Below, piece by piece: positions 1-13,600 of a stretch of DNA of 64,000 nt (positions are counted from its first letter, which is position 1; each line of letters begins with the position of its first letter). Origin of the DNA: Heliopora coerulea (lineage: Eukaryota > Cnidaria > Anthozoa > Scleralcyonacea > Helioporidae). The position numbers and the translations under genes were made by a program. The notes under the pieces are model-generated. The model was not told where the DNA came from. It did not search any database and worked only from the letters and a program-made list of their open reading frames with translations. The DNA lies in the NCBI GenBank assembly GCA_030142905.1, contig JASJOG010000176.1:143501-207500 (forward strand). Reading direction: 5' to 3'.

Positions 1-497
1 AGATTAGCGAGTTATGGGTAGAGCCGGCTTGGTTTGAGAATATAGCGTTCGCCTAACCGTGACCACCTTTGGTGACGGTTATTTGCAGTGGCACGGCCAG
101 AGTAAAACAAGGGGTGGAAAAAGTTTTTGTCTAACACTTAAACTTGCCTCTAACATTTCTAGGAAGGCCGCAAACCCCCCTCCGATCTAAACGTATTCTC
201 TTCATAATTGAACGAATCTAGTTGACTATACTTCTGCAAAGTGGGGTTCCGAACACACCATTTCCTCCAACCCTCACCATCGCTTGCTTGACAAAATGAG
301 AATGTTTACTTCCTTCATCCAGTGAATGTTTACTGCATACATCCAGTGGAAAGAATGACATTAATTCAATTATAATAAGCCAATCAAAATGTTCCTGGTC
401 ATGGATTATTCCAGAGATTTAGATTTGTGGCGGAGGCCACAAGGAACGCAGGCTCAAGGAACGAGATTGAACTCGCACTGAAGCACACAACACTGAC
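1..497. other. Flank without recognised exon (3' side of SLC25A32)
   Basis: No coding exon is recognised here. The last SLC25A32 exon (about 20 residues after the third carrier repeat) should follow position 498 on the minus strand, but nothing matching it is seen in this stretch, so it probably lies left of the window. No repeat is recognised. Confidence 0.5.
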
Positions 498-3400
498 CTG
501 AGGAGATTGGGCAGCAATCCCTTGTAGAAGCCAAGAGGTCCTTCCATCCTGTTAAGGAGAGTTCGGTAACTGACTAAGTACAGGAGTATTGTAAACATAA
601 AATTGATAAATTTTACATTCCATTGAACCTAAAAAGATGGCAGCTGCAATACATTTAGCTACAATATTTGCGAAAGTTTAATTGGTGGTTCGAAACTTGC
701 AATTAATGAATTACCACCGCGTAAAAGTTGTCCTACATATTGCAAGATATACAAGATATGGTATTTCACTGTTTTTGGAATGCAGTACTCTTTATCGGCA
801 CGGTGGATTGAACTGTCAAAAGTGAAGTTATCGAAATGAGGGTAGTATCGAGGAATGCGTGCTCTAAAATAATGTTCAAGTCATTTGCATACAGTAACAT
901 ATATTGACCAAAGAGTCGTGTTGCCTTTCATGTGGAAGCCTTTTTTGCGGCTTTTATGAAGAAATCGCACAGAAGGCCATAATAAGTTGACTGACCGCAA
1001 ATGTATTATAAACATTCAGTAGCAAAAGTAATAAAGAGACACATCCGAATCATTGTACCTCCAGGTTTTCTTAACCACATCGATAACGCCATTATACCGT
1101 CCAATGTTGTAATGGTCCTGTTTAAAACAGAGCGTATTAAAATTTTTCATCATGATATAAATACTGAGATTTCTGCACAACGAATGAGACGACAGCTGTT
1201 ATATGCCAGATCTAAGCCATGGGCAATCGAGCAAACCTTGTTGCCGAAACATTTGAAAGTTCCGATGTTTCTTCAATCGTTTCTCCGTTTTCCCAGCCGT
1301 GGAAACATTGTGGCGGAAGCAAAGTGTTTTTCTCTAATTTACAGTTTACACCGCTCGTAACTGTTTCTCTAAAAAATATTTTCTAGTTTAGCCATGTTTG
1401 GGAAACATTGCAGGGAAACAATGTTTCCTCCTTTGCCAGAGCCAAATGGCTTACATTGTCTATAGTAGGTTTTCTTTTAGGGGGTGCGAGAGTAAGGACA
1501 GTAAAGCATCGAGAACCGATTGACATATTTTACCCGTCCTCTAAAACGTTTAAGGGCTAATCAATGATGTGATTGTGGTAGCTTGGTAATTATGTTCTTA
1601 ATATGCACGCTCTCAAGCTGTTCTCTCAGAAAAACTTTCTGAGTCGCTGACGGGAATCGAACCCGTAACCTTCTGATTGCGGGTAAGACGCTCTAACCAT
1701 TGTGCTACAAACACTCAGATGGTGAGCGAAGGTTAAATTTGTGTACTGGTACGAACCAGTATACAAACCAGTATACGAACCAGTATACGAACCAGTACAC
1801 AAATTTAACCTTCGCTCACCATCTGAGTCTTTGTAACTCAATGGTTAGAGCGTCTCACCGGCGATCAGAAAGTTACGGGTTCGATTCCCGTCAGGGACTC
1901 AGAAAGTTTTTCTGAGAGAACAGCTTGAGAGCGTGCATATTAAGAACATAATTACCAAGCTACCACAACTACATCATTAACACAAAAATAATAGACGACA
2001 TATCCAGACTAGCAGACTGGCAGTACATATGTCTAATATATGTGTATATGTACCGACAGCTCTTTAAGGGCTAATTAACGCAATGCGATTATCATCCACG
2101 ATTGTTCGTCCGGCAGATGTATTTTGTCCATGGGGCACAATTCCTGATTATGATTCGCCACCCCAACAATAGGTCGTAATGACTCTAATTAGTTCATCCT
2201 ACAGACCACTTGCACTCATACGAAAAACAACCTATCTGGAGGACAACTTCAAAGTTCCGACATCCACCAGATCGAACAATTCATGTAAATTCTTTTGTTT
2301 ATAAGTATTTTTCCTCCAAAACGGGAATAAATGCAAGTGGTCTATACGTCAGAATGAACAATTCTACACTAAAACCATAATCGTATCATTTAAATGAGTC
2401 TTAACAGAATTGTCATTTATAAGAGAGAATAGGCCACGGTTAAAACAAGTTGCAAACGCGGCATGTCCACGACCATTTTCGCAACGTAAAGTACCCGCGG
2501 TTTATTTTAGCAGTGAGCAATGCCAAGGTGGGCCACTTACACCAGTTTTCGCGGATCATTTTAGGCACGGCTTATATTAGCCCTCTGATATTTTCTTTCC
2601 GATAAATGGTCGCATTAATTTTTCAACGGAAGGAGCATCCTGGAAAATATTTTTGATTACATTCTTAAGTTCCTTTTCAAAAACCCAGCACCTGCCTCTG
2701 CAAGACGTGTGCAAATACAAGAAAATTTATCACGTCTATAGAACGTACAAGAATGAAAAATGAAAACCAAAGTACCTATCCTTCATTGAACTAAAATATC
2801 GTAATACTCCAGGAAGAACCCCCGAAATGACCTAATACTTTTAAGATCTCAAGAGATGGGACAAAAAATGGGTCTCACCTGAAGCCGAGATCGGATCACT
2901 TGGTATGGATATGTTGAGCCACTGGCAAAAATTTTAGACAAAGCCGCCATCAATATATATTCTACGGCGCTCTGTTAATAAAACCAGAAGCAAATTATAA
3001 GCATATTATGCACCGATGTCCAACAGTCCATCCGTCCGTCCAACTATCTATCCTATTGTCTGTATGTTTGCCAGTTCGTCCATGCATCCATCTATCCTTA
3101 TGTCCATCAATCCGTACATCCGTCCATCTACCCGTCCGTCGGTCCGTCCATCCTCACATTCGTGTACTTAAACTTCTACGGACACGCACATCTAACCACC
3201 TTTCCTTCCTTCGATCCACCCGTCCCTTCTCACATTCGTGTATTTGAACTTCTCCGCACACGCACATCCTTCCACCTTTCCTTCCGTCCGTCCACCTATA
3301 CGTACGCACATACCAAAACATTTGACAGTTCAATTTTTTGGTTGTATAGACTACAATCTACTATCTTCCTAAACTTAGATTGTTTGTAATGCTCTATCAA

Positions 3401-6400
3401 AATAATTATTATGCAATGTTGTATTTATGGGCCTGCAGTAATTGGTTTTAGCTGTTGCGTTATTCCAGACATTATAACTTATCTAGAATACTTATTGTAA
3501 CTAAGGCAAAGCTAAATAAAATTCGATAAAATGACAATTTTCTCGCATATCCATTCTCATAAATTTCCACAATTACAGAGCAACACAGACTAATACTGTT
3601 TTCCTCAAAAATCGTCAAAGAAATCCGTACCAGTTTCTGTTCAATCGGGGTACCAAAGTATGAGCTACGCAACTTCTTCAACTCCTCATATGCCATGAAC
3701 TGCAGAGCTCCATGGGACACTCCAAATAATCCTGGAATATAACCCTGTCATAATGCGTATGATTTGAGTTAGTTCACTCTTCAGCAGCAAGAGGTCTTTC
3801 TCTTTTCTTAGATGCTTTATTTTTTGTTTTACAGAACTTCAAGTGTAACAAATGTAGGAGTGCTCAAAAAGTATCCCTTTTGTTCTAACAAGCATGACAT
3901 GATATTGGTTGAGAGATTTTACAAGATTAAAATCTCATCATTTCTAGGAAGAATTACAAATTGACAAGCAATTTTCTGTCCATGTTTCTTCATTAAAAAA
4001 GATTGTGATAAAGAAAGGCTGTAATAAACAACCTGTGTTTAATGTACAGCAAGTAATATGAAAAAAATAATGGATTTACCTTATACAATCCCTTGATTCC
4101 TTCATGCTGCCATGTTTTGTACAGTGTATCTAGAAATCCAGTTCAGGAAAAAGATACTGATAAATGAACAACTGGTTGATCAGTTAAGGTACGATCTGTA
4201 GTTTCACTATCAAAAAACACCAGATGGATTAATACCAAGTTAATCTTTATCATATTGTAAAAGCAGAGTACTTTGTCAGGAGGTTTGGACAGTGTGTAAG
4301 AAGACAAATAGATTGGGTAACTGCTGAAACTTATGTGTGGGGGCAGAGACATTTTGAGCAATAACCCTTTGTCAGAAACATGAAACGATATGAAAACTAG
4401 GTGATATTTTTATAGAGAAAAAGTCATGTGTTGTGAAAAATGATCAACAGGACTAAAAAGCCAGCAACAAACTATGTGATGAGATATTTAAGTAAATGAT
4501 GGGAAGTTATTAAGGTAGTGATGTAGTTCTGAGTGAAATTTGGAAAACACATGCATAAGTGAGCTTTTCAAAGACTATCAAAATAGCACTGGTCCAAAGA
4601 ATGTGGCTACTACCAATTAAAAAATATAAATGAGAAAAGTAATACAATGCCAAAGAAAGATAATTCAGTGCAAATTACTATAAAATAATTATTTTTTTCT
4701 GCACTGTATTACCTTGATATTGTACGGCTCTCAGGCAATCATGATCAAGAAATTTTCTCATGCATCTTACTAGCTATTTGAAATATTTTACTTGTTGACC
4801 AAGAGCATAATACTGCATCCTCAGCTGAATATAAAACTACCTGATGTTTTTTGTTTAATTTTTTTCACCATATCAGGACCAGGGGAGGGTTCAAAGTGGT
4901 TCATGATTCTTCCAGAATTTAAAGCTCATTTTTCACTATATCAGGGCCAGGCTAGAGTAAGAAAGAATCAGCCCTCCAGCAGGATTCAAAACAGCCTAAT
5001 AAATACATTATTTTCATAAAAAAAATATCTAGTAGTAAAGAATTAAAGGATAGGGTTCAAAACACCCTCTTGAATTTCTGACACAAGAAAACAGCTTGTG
5101 GTAGTCCAGAGAAGGTTAATAGAATTAGTATTGCATACCTAACATTCCATTATATTTCAACCCAGATGACTTGGCTGCCATGCTTGAAGATTCAGACTGG
5201 ACACATAATCTTGTCTTTGTCACCCAAATTGGATTTGTAATTGTCAGGGTACCAATACCTTGAAGAACATTCATTTGTAAATACAGAAATCTATGTGGAA
5301 AATGGAACTCAGTTGAATCATTCAAGTATTAAGGACTTCCAATTTTATATATTGGACATGGTCAGTTTCCCAGTCTTTATGGCTGTGCAAATTTTACAGT
5401 ACCAACATATAACAAAAGTGTCTAAAGATAGTCATATTTTAAGGCTATATCCAAACATTTTTGTCCTTGAACTGACAATTTTGCATTACTTTGATCCCTG
5501 AAGTTCAGATATACATAATTCATTACCAACCCACCTGTTTACCAATATATCCAAATTTATACTATGGTAATGGACTACGGTAATCTTATAATTATCAACT
5601 AAAGCTCATCAAACCTGTAACTGATGCTGCAAACAAATGCTCACGGGCTGTTAATGTAGTTTTTTTGTCATCTTTAATCCAGTCTTTCAGAATATTATAT
5701 CTTAAACACAAAGAAATAACATTTGAATACCTTTTGATGAGTTCCATAACAGGATAACATAAATGGTGAAGAACTGAAATTATGACTGGCATAATTTGCA
5801 AAATTATACACCTGCACAAACAACTGCTTGTAAGCAAGAGAAAACTTAGAGTACATTATTCTAGTATGTTTTTAGGGCTGAATTTTTGAAGAATTTGACT
5901 TAATTCATCAATAAATCTAGACTATGTATTATTCGACTTTACACAATAACCAAAAAATATTAACCAAATTACTAACCCAAAGAAATAAAGTCCCCAAGCC
6001 AAGCCAGCTCCCCAAATGTTTGGAACAACTCCCTAAAAAGAAAACTAGTAGATCAATATTATTTTCAATATTTGAACTAAATGATAACTTTCATGATTCT
6101 AAACAAATATTTATAATTTCATAATTCTCAACAATATCTGAACAAAAATACAGTCAGTTGGCCCCTGTGTACAGCCAACCCCTGTATACGGCCAACCCCT
6201 GTGTCCAGCCAACCTCTGCATATAGCCAACCTCTGCATATAGCCAACCCCTGTGTAAGCAGGGAAAACAGCTGTAAAATGACTGTTGTTTGTTGTTGTTA
6301 CTGAAAAATTCATGCAATCCCCATTTTGCACTTAGTAATACCACAGTACATAATATAAAGGAAGTATTTACTATCAGTAGTTAATATGGTTGTTTTTAGT

Positions 6401-7142
6401 CATTGTACAGTTGTTACTTGGTGATGCAGTAAAACAAAAAACCAAAAATTAATTCTTACTTGGTATAACCCCAGCCATCCAGACTCTTTAATAATACTTT
6501 TAAATGCATGACGCACTCCATTATATGAAGTATGGGGGTCTGTTAAAGCTCCATCACGAACTAACAAATAATAACACAAACAAAAATTATATTATTAATC
6601 ATCTTGGATTTAATATTTGATGAGAGTTTTTTGAGTGTTAGAATGGATTATTTTAAGGCTCAGAGGGGAACAGTTGTGAAAAATGTAGCTCTTAGCATTC
6701 TGGATTCAATTCCCTCTAGGTTCAACTTGTCTTGATTTGATTCCCAGCTTGAGGCTAAAGTTTAATTTAGAATGGTTTGATACATGCAGACAGGTGTGTG
6801 ATTAAGGTAATTTCAACAATAATAATTAAAAAAGATTTACAAAATTATTGTCCAAAATGGCTATGATCTGCCACTTACAGAATGATGTGTACAATCAAGT
6901 TTTCCAAGCTTCCTTAGTTTCTCTATCAAATACATGAATATTACATAGTTTCCAGGCAGTTAAGTATTTAAGACCCATCACTTACCCTGAAAACGGACTT
7001 TCACAAGATCCAAAGGATGCAAAGCAAGGGTTGCAGACACTCCACCAGAGACCCCAGCTACCAAGTGTTCGTATTTAACGTGACGAAGCAAACTGCCACT
7101 CGCATATCTAGATGGAGTTGTAGATGTCTGATGTCCTGTCAT
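498..7142 (-). CDS. SLC25A32: Mitochondrial folate/FAD carrier, ten exons, 3' end outside window
   Basis: Mitochondrial carrier family (SLC25) protein of the inner membrane; the vertebrate orthologue moves folate and/or FAD into the matrix. Exons on the minus strand, in order: 7142-6986, 6560-6460, 6032-5977, 5700-5615, 5258-5139, 4129-4080, 3744-3631, 2971-2879, 1117-1059, 548-498. All ten have AG/GT borders and phases that join without a break, giving about 295 residues; the human protein has about 315. The three carrier signatures are visible: [10 protein letters not shown] in exon 1, [10 protein letters not shown] in exon 5 (the W is typical of folate/pyrimidine-type carriers) and [10 protein letters not shown] in exon 8. 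Exon 7 holds [14 protein letters not shown], and exon 10 holds [12 protein letters not shown]. The start at 7142 (MTGHQ) fits the vertebrate N-terminus; an in-frame ATG at 7172 would add ten residues. The gene is divergent from WDR35. Confidence 0.93.
1641..1716 (-). repeat. tRNA-like SINE head (left arm)
   Basis: On the minus strand there is a B-box-like GGTTCGATTCC within a perfect five-pair T stem (ACGGG/CCCGT), an A-box-like TAGCACAATGGTTAGAGC, and partly paired acceptor ends (GAGTG.../...CGACTC). The anticodon stem has a mismatch, so this looks like a SINE head and not a working tRNA gene. Confidence 0.7.
1825..1900 (+). repeat. tRNA-like SINE head (right arm)
   Basis: Seven-pair acceptor stem (GAGTCTT with GGGACTC, counting two G-T pairs), a perfect T arm (ACGGG/CCCGT around TTCGATT), a D arm, and an anticodon stem with one C-C mismatch. 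It mirrors the copy at 1641-1716. Probably a tRNA-derived repeat; a tRNA scan would decide. Confidence 0.7.
3015..3300. repeat. CCGT/CCAT-rich cryptic repeat with a ~78-bp duplication
   Basis: The stretch is dominated by TCCGTCCGTCCA/TCCATC units. A segment beginning CACATTCGTGTA at about 3153 recurs at about 3231 with few changes. It lies in SLC25A32 intron 7. Open frames over it are an artefact of the short period. Confidence 0.75.
6160..6258. repeat. 17-bp minisatellite (AGCCAACCCCTGTGTAC type)
   Basis: About six copies of a 17-bp unit of the form AGCCAACCYCTGYRTAY in SLC25A32 intron 2. The units differ at a few sites (GTGTAC, GTATAC, GCATAT). Confidence 0.85.
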
Positions 7143-7699
7143 ACAGAGAGGTTTTGCTATCGTCACTGTCACACAAAAATAAATTGCATCGCATCGAGAA
7201 ATAAAAACAGACTCATTTCTTACTTCTACTCTTCTTTTTACGTCAATGCTTTAGTGAATTGCGTAAGCCATGATTGTGGGCTCAGTTATGGCAAAATTGT
7301 GCACCTAATCGAAATTTGTTTCGTTTTTAGTTTTATCGCTTAATCCTCCCAACAATTTTTACTCCCAAGTTACAAGCGGTTCGTATTCCTTTTAAATGAA
7401 GGGATTTCTATAAAAGCTGTGAGTTATATTACTGATATAACGCATACTACACGGTCAGTGATGAAAAAATTTGATGAAACACGATTCGTAAAATTGCTCT
7501 ATTCTTTGTCCGTTTTATATGGCGGAGAATTTCGCAATATATTGCGAACAGATCGTATCCGCATTTGCCCTTTTTTACGCGTGCAAAATGGCGCCGTATC
7601 CAAAGGAGACAGTAAACATTAGATCCATTATGGTGTAGAACAAACGATGAATTTCTGATAAAGCGTATTTTATTTATCCAAGTATATTTTTCAATTGAA
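7143..7699. promoter_or_regulatory. Divergent promoter region SLC25A32 / WDR35
   Basis: The start codons of two oppositely oriented genes lie about 557 bases apart, so both promoters must sit here. A site reading AAAATGGCGCCGT (about 7586-7598) resembles the YY1-type element often found at housekeeping promoters; that is inference. No TATA box in a convincing place and no clear RFX X-box, which would be expected for a cilium gene, was found. Confidence 0.6.
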
Positions 7700-10600
7700 A
7701 TGTTTATTTATCTTAGTAAAAAGGTAAGTAAAGAGACTCTTACGCCCCCAGCTTATGAGGGGACAACACTCGAGCTTACCTATAATTATTGTACCCCTAA
7801 CTTTATTCTTTTAATTACACTACACCATGTGCTTCACACAGGAAACCATAAAACAAAACTTTAAATATGAACTTCATAGATAATAATCTTTAAATTATCG
7901 CAATGATTACATTAATAATTACAGTAATTTTGGTCATTTATGGTCCGTTGAACTGTCAGTTTACTAAATAGCCGAAGCTTTTCTAGCCAACTTACAGTAT
8001 GCAGTAAGTAGCCATCTTGCTTCAGAAGGCAAACTTGCAAAGTTGTATACAATTGCTAGATGACTACTTATGCCCATTTAAATTGATTGAGGAAAGAACT
8101 ATCTCTCTCAGAAAGATGGGATTCATCTACCATGGTTTAATTACTTGGAAAACAACATATAAAAAGGGGAGACAGCACTTAATGTTGGAAGCTGGTATTC
8201 AAGCTGTAACCCCAGAGAGGTATCCAGTGTCCTTCACAGTAAATTTTATGTGTTTCCAACCCCTGAGAAAGAAAAATCTGGAGTTTCTACTTAAAATATC
8301 TGGAGATTTTAAGAAAAGTAGTGAGATATTGTGAAAGTAGTGAAATATTGTTATTTTGACATAAAGAAACGTGTAAAAATGTACCTTGTTAGCATCAGCT
8401 GCCCATGCATGAACTTGCAAAGATCACAGAGAAACAAAGCAAAGCATTGGGATATTAATGCACATAGTTAAATTGTTAAATATGACTAGACCTGGGAAAC
8501 AAGTGACTGTATTTTGGATGAAAGTTCAGTGGCATTTTCAGTATCTTTAAAAAGAAAGAATCATGAGATACAGGGTTATAGTTGTGAGACTGTGAGAAAA
8601 AGTAAAAAATCATGTGACTCACAGCAAAACTGTGAGAGTTGACAGGTCTACTTTTGTGCAGCACAGTGACATATGTGCTCCTGTTGCATTGTGATGTAAA
8701 AGATGTACTCTGTTTCCTTTAGATTGCTATTCCCAATAGCACAAGGCTGCAGTGTTTGTCATGGAACACAAGCCAAGGCTATGTAGCATGTGGAGGAGAA
8801 GAGGGGCTACTTAAAGTTATTAAGTTGGAACTGCAAACAGGTACTGTACACAATCTGTTCAGGAATTCAATCACAGTTTTACCTTATATGTGTCATCCTT
8901 TTGACGAGATTATATGTACAAGTAAATGCTGATCATATGCTGAGGGGGAGGTCATGTTGAGGGGGACTGGAGCTTGGTAATTCCTTTTCCAATTTTTTCA
9001 TAATCATACATTACCTGTATAATTGTTACAATAGTAGAAGGTCAGTTTCAATTTGCATTTGAATACAAGTATATTTATTCATTAACTTTTTATAAAAGCT
9101 TGAAGGTTAAGAAGTTGCTAAAACTGAAAAAAGAAAATTCTTAATATGTTCCTAGTGAAGGCTTAATGTGTTGTTCTCTGATGAGAAGTATTTGACCAAA
9201 ACTTAAAGATTTTACATTTTCATTTTCAGTAGTTTCTCAAATTTTTGGCATTTCACATAACTTATTGTTTAACACTGTGGGCACAGTTTTTTATGAAATA
9301 TCTTAAGCACAAAATGTGCAGATTTCTTCCAAATAAAGATGTGGCATAGAGACTACAGTATATATGATTCATAACAATTATGATAATTGTTAATTAGTGA
9401 TGCCAACAGAATGATTATGATCATGAAAAGCTCAATGTTAATGACAACATGATGATAATGGTAATTACTTAGTAATAGTTAGTATAGACACATCTATGGT
9501 ATTAACACTTTATTTACCTTTAGACAAAAATAGCAAAGTGAAAGGACTTGCTGCACCCAGCAATTTGTCCATGAATCAGACCCTGGAGGGTCACTCAGGT
9601 ATTGATCATAAACTGTGGTAACTGTGTTAATGAATGAATATTGTGGCTGCATAGGGTGACACGTCATAATGTTAAACTAGCACCTTAACTCACTTTCTGA
9701 ATATTGGTAGTACAATGTATAGAGCATGTCACTGGTCATCAGAAAGTTATATTTAATCCCCCACTTACTTAGAACTTCATTATAACCTTATACTGAAAAG
9801 ACATGGGCAATATGGTTTGACATTTTCATTTCTGAAATGTTTGTGGCTACCAGTAATTATCATTTTTATCTAACATAAATGTCATTTTGCAAGAATGTGA
9901 TGTTGTTGCATCCCTCCATCTTGAAATTTTAAGAGAGATCTTGATATGACAACACAACCAGGTTGAATGTGTGCTCATCATGCTGAAGGGTTTTCTTTGT
10001 GCAAGATTTGGAAAAAAATCTGAGTAACAGTCTTCTGCATTACTTTGATGATCACATGGACATTTCTTAAATAACAGCTCAACCTAAAAACCAAGAGAAG
10101 TGCACAATGAAAGGCTTGACTGAGGCAAGTGTCATGAAACTTCTCTTGTTGTGATGTCAGCAAAAATGCACAGTTTGAAAAGTCTGATAAACAAAGTATT
10201 GCAGTAGAGACAGCTGTGTTTTTTTGGGAGGAAAAAACTATAATTGTGATGAAAATTGATGTTTCATTACCATGCATGAAAGTATCATAAACACTGAAAC
10301 ATTCTAGAAATTGATATAAAATAATATTTATAATCACATTCTTTGAAGTAATAATTTATTGTATTACAGGAACTGTGCAAGTGGTAACGTGGAATAATTA
10401 CCATCAAAAACTGACAACAAGTGATCAGTATGGCCTTATTATTGTATGGATATTGTATAAAGGTAACCTCATAATAATTATATACAGTACACGTAATCTA
10501 TGCATTCAAGGTCATTCCACAAGATCCAAAGAACTCTTACAAAATCCCAAACATGTCACCTTGATCTCTTGGGTCTGGCAAGAGTTTCTATGTCTGACTT

Positions 10601-13600
10601 TGTTTGTTATGTTTTTCTGTGACTATCATTTGTATTGAAGTCCTGTGCTTCATTTACTTTTGAAAGAAAGCAAGAACCTAGATTCCAAGGTTTATTATAA
10701 GAGATTCTTAGGATTTACTGTACTTGTTCAAAAGAAAAGCATGCTAATGTCTGATGAAAAGTTTATGGCTTTTTGTTTAGTTTAGCACAAAAATGTTATT
10801 TCCTACATAAAATTGGTACTACCCCAGTCAAACATTTACAAGCAGTTTATGGGTGGGAATTCAGCTATTGAGATTTAATTGCCTATGCCAGGATTAAGAG
10901 CCATATTAATAACAATTATGTGACAGACAATCATTGTGTCCTCGATGGGGCCTTATTGTATGATTCACTTGACCTGTTCAAGTCCTCAGAACTTTTGTGA
11001 GTTTTAACTCTTTGCCAGCAGTATAAGAGTTAGACTTGGATTATTTTACTCTGTCCATTGCCAGACAATTTTACTGGTCAAAGGGTGAATGCATTCATCA
11101 GGATATCAATTTACTATGACATACAAAATTGCATGCATGAATGGGGGTGCTCTAGGTGGATGGCAAAGAGAATTTCTCTTTTTAACATTGTCTATACACC
11201 ATTCACCTTTTAAAGTCATGTGAAAACATCTACTGTTTTATTATTTATTGCTGCTCAAGCTCTAAATTTTTCTGAACATGGATGCTACTGTCCCCCAGTG
11301 GGCATTCAAAGAATGTAGGGAAATGATGGAAGGAAGGGCATTAGGATTCAAATGGTGGATGTTCATCAGTCACTCATCAACACAGAATTTTTAAGTTTCT
11401 AGCCATTGTTTAGTGTCAAAATCTAACATTGACTGACAAACTTGGCAATGCCAAATTGAATAACTTACTACATATTACAGTTATTCAGTTCAGTAGTGCC
11501 CTGAGGTTGGGTGCTGGCATGGGCACAGAACTGGTACTGAGTGTACTCAGCAGGTGGTGCCAAGAGGTTTCAGTATCAGGCAGGCGGTGGTTCATCCAAA
11601 AAAGGTTGAGAACAATTGATACAAAACATTAATAATTCTCTGTGGTCATGAATTTATAATGCATCTGTACACCATGTAATTGCTCATATGAGTAAAGTTC
11701 TTTGACCATAAATCATCAGCTGTTAATGCTGAAAGATAACTGATAAAGTTCACACTAGGCATCTTTAACGTACATGTTTCCAGCTCAAAAGTCATGAACT
11801 CAGCTTAATTTGAAAATCCAAACTTTAGTCAAATGGAGACCCCAATCTCTCATACTTCACAGGACATGCCAATGACAATGTGCCTGTTAATTATGAATGA
11901 AATTTGTATTTTTGTGAAATACCAAGAATGCAAACCTTGGTTTTTTAAAGAAATAACTTGAAAAATCTATATATTTTGACAACACGATTTTTCCTAGCTG
12001 ATGGGCTGAGATATTAGGCAAAATGTAATCTAATTTTTAATTGCATTTTTCTACGGTGTTAGGAATTATTTAAAAGCTGGCAGTGTGGTGGGTAAAATTT
12101 GCCAAGTGGCCCTTAATTTTCATACCCATGGTTAGATGATGGTCCATCTGTTAGGTGTTGAGTTAGAGGATCTAGGTACTTTATGATGTCATGGTCAGTG
12201 GGATGATATTGGATAAAGTATGTCTTTAAATGACACGTAGTGTGAAGCATGTTTCATAATACCCTGAGGATGATTCTGAAACATGTAGGTTTAGTAAGGT
12301 TTACTGGTGCACCCAGCTAATGTCTGCTGAACAATGACATCCTGCACCCAAGGTCGTCAAGATGTCATTTACAGCCACCACCCACAGGATTGCTCAAGAC
12401 TTAACCAACCCAGACGTTTCTCTGTTGTATTTTTAATTAGGAGCATGGTACGAGGAAATGATTAATAACCGTAACAAAAGTGTGGTAAAGGACATGAAGT
12501 GGAGTGCTAATGGGCAGAAGATCTGCATCGTTTATGAAGACGGTGAGATGTACATGGGGTCTTATTGCTTTAGTAGTGCGGGTTTACCACGAACTAGAGA
12601 TGCGATTTCTTTTTTACGTACGTGAAAAAAAAATTTTACCCACAGTATACGGTCGTAGGTACCAAAATCTTCAATAAAAAAGACTAGAACGCTAACTCAA
12701 GGTCAAAATCTCCTACAAAAATAAGAGCAAATGATAATGACGATACCACAATAACTAAAGTTTAGTGGTGGGATGATGCTTGATCTGTTTCAGGTAAAAT
12801 GTAATATGTTCACTAAAGATTTACCGGACGGAAATCTTAGACGCAAAATGAAGATGAGAACCCATCTCAAAATTCGAAGATGTAATGCCATCACACTCAG
12901 GCGTTAGACAGAAACACACGGATAAAGCTTAACAGAAGAAACGTCAGTGAACTTCCATTAAACTTTATTCGTGTTTTTCTGTCTAATTCCTTAGTGTGAT
13001 GACATTGCATCTTCGAATTTTGAGCTGGACTCTCATCCTCATTTTGTTTCAGGTAATATATTAAACGGGGAGTATTTCGAATGATAGATGAACGTTCGTT
13101 AAGCTCAGTCCTCAGAAAAACGATTTCTGTGCGCAAGACGGGGATAGAACCCGCAACCTTCTGGTGAGCGTTGAGACGCTTTAAACATTGATCTACTATG
13201 ACTCAGATGGTGAGCTAAGGTGCAAGTTTGACATATGTGCGATCTGAGCGGAAGCCACTATATGTTAGTAATGGTATTGATAAGATATATATTTTGGACA
13301 TGTGGGAGCTTGGAGATTCCTTGAATGGTAGATGAACGTTCGTCAAGCTTTATCCTCAGAAAAACGATTTGAGGCTCAGAAATTGTTTTTCTGAGGGTAG
13401 CGCTTGACGAACGTTCATTTATCATTCAAGATATCTCCAAGCTCCCACATTTCCAGAATATATATTTCAGGGAAGTAATTCATTAGATATCCAAACCGAG
13501 AAATGTATCCAAGTGCTTCGAGCTGTGGGTTCGCACTTATTGGTGTGCTTAAAAATGAAAACTACCAGCAGGTGAACCACATAATGTTAACGCTTTTGTG

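Larger units (their letters stand above)
1558..1980. mobile_element. Foldback element with two opposed tRNA-like arms
   Basis: Long imperfect palindrome in intron 8 of SLC25A32. The left arm contains a tRNA-like sequence on the minus strand (1641-1716); the right arm has a matching copy on the plus strand (1825-1900). The centre (1738-1800) repeats ACCAGTATACGA-type units. Outside the tRNA-like parts the arms continue to match (GCATATTAAGAACATAATT and its complement). Related, less complete arms occur at 13090-13215 and 13285-13465. No coding capacity. Most likely a non-autonomous SINE/foldback insertion. Confidence 0.8.

Noticed and set aside
1001..1360. 119-codon plus-strand ORF
   Set aside because: Shadow of minus-strand SLC25A32 exon 9 (1059-1117) and intron; no domain.
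1641..1900. Two genuine tRNA genes
   Set aside because: Mismatched anticodon stems, inverted-pair setting and diverged relatives at 13.1 kb favour SINE heads.
6160..6258. CRISPR-like array
   Set aside because: 17-bp tandem units without spacers in a eukaryotic intron; no CRISPR array anywhere in the window.
7143..7699. RFX X-box for cilium expression
   Set aside because: No sequence close enough to the GTNRCC...RGYAAC consensus was found by eye.
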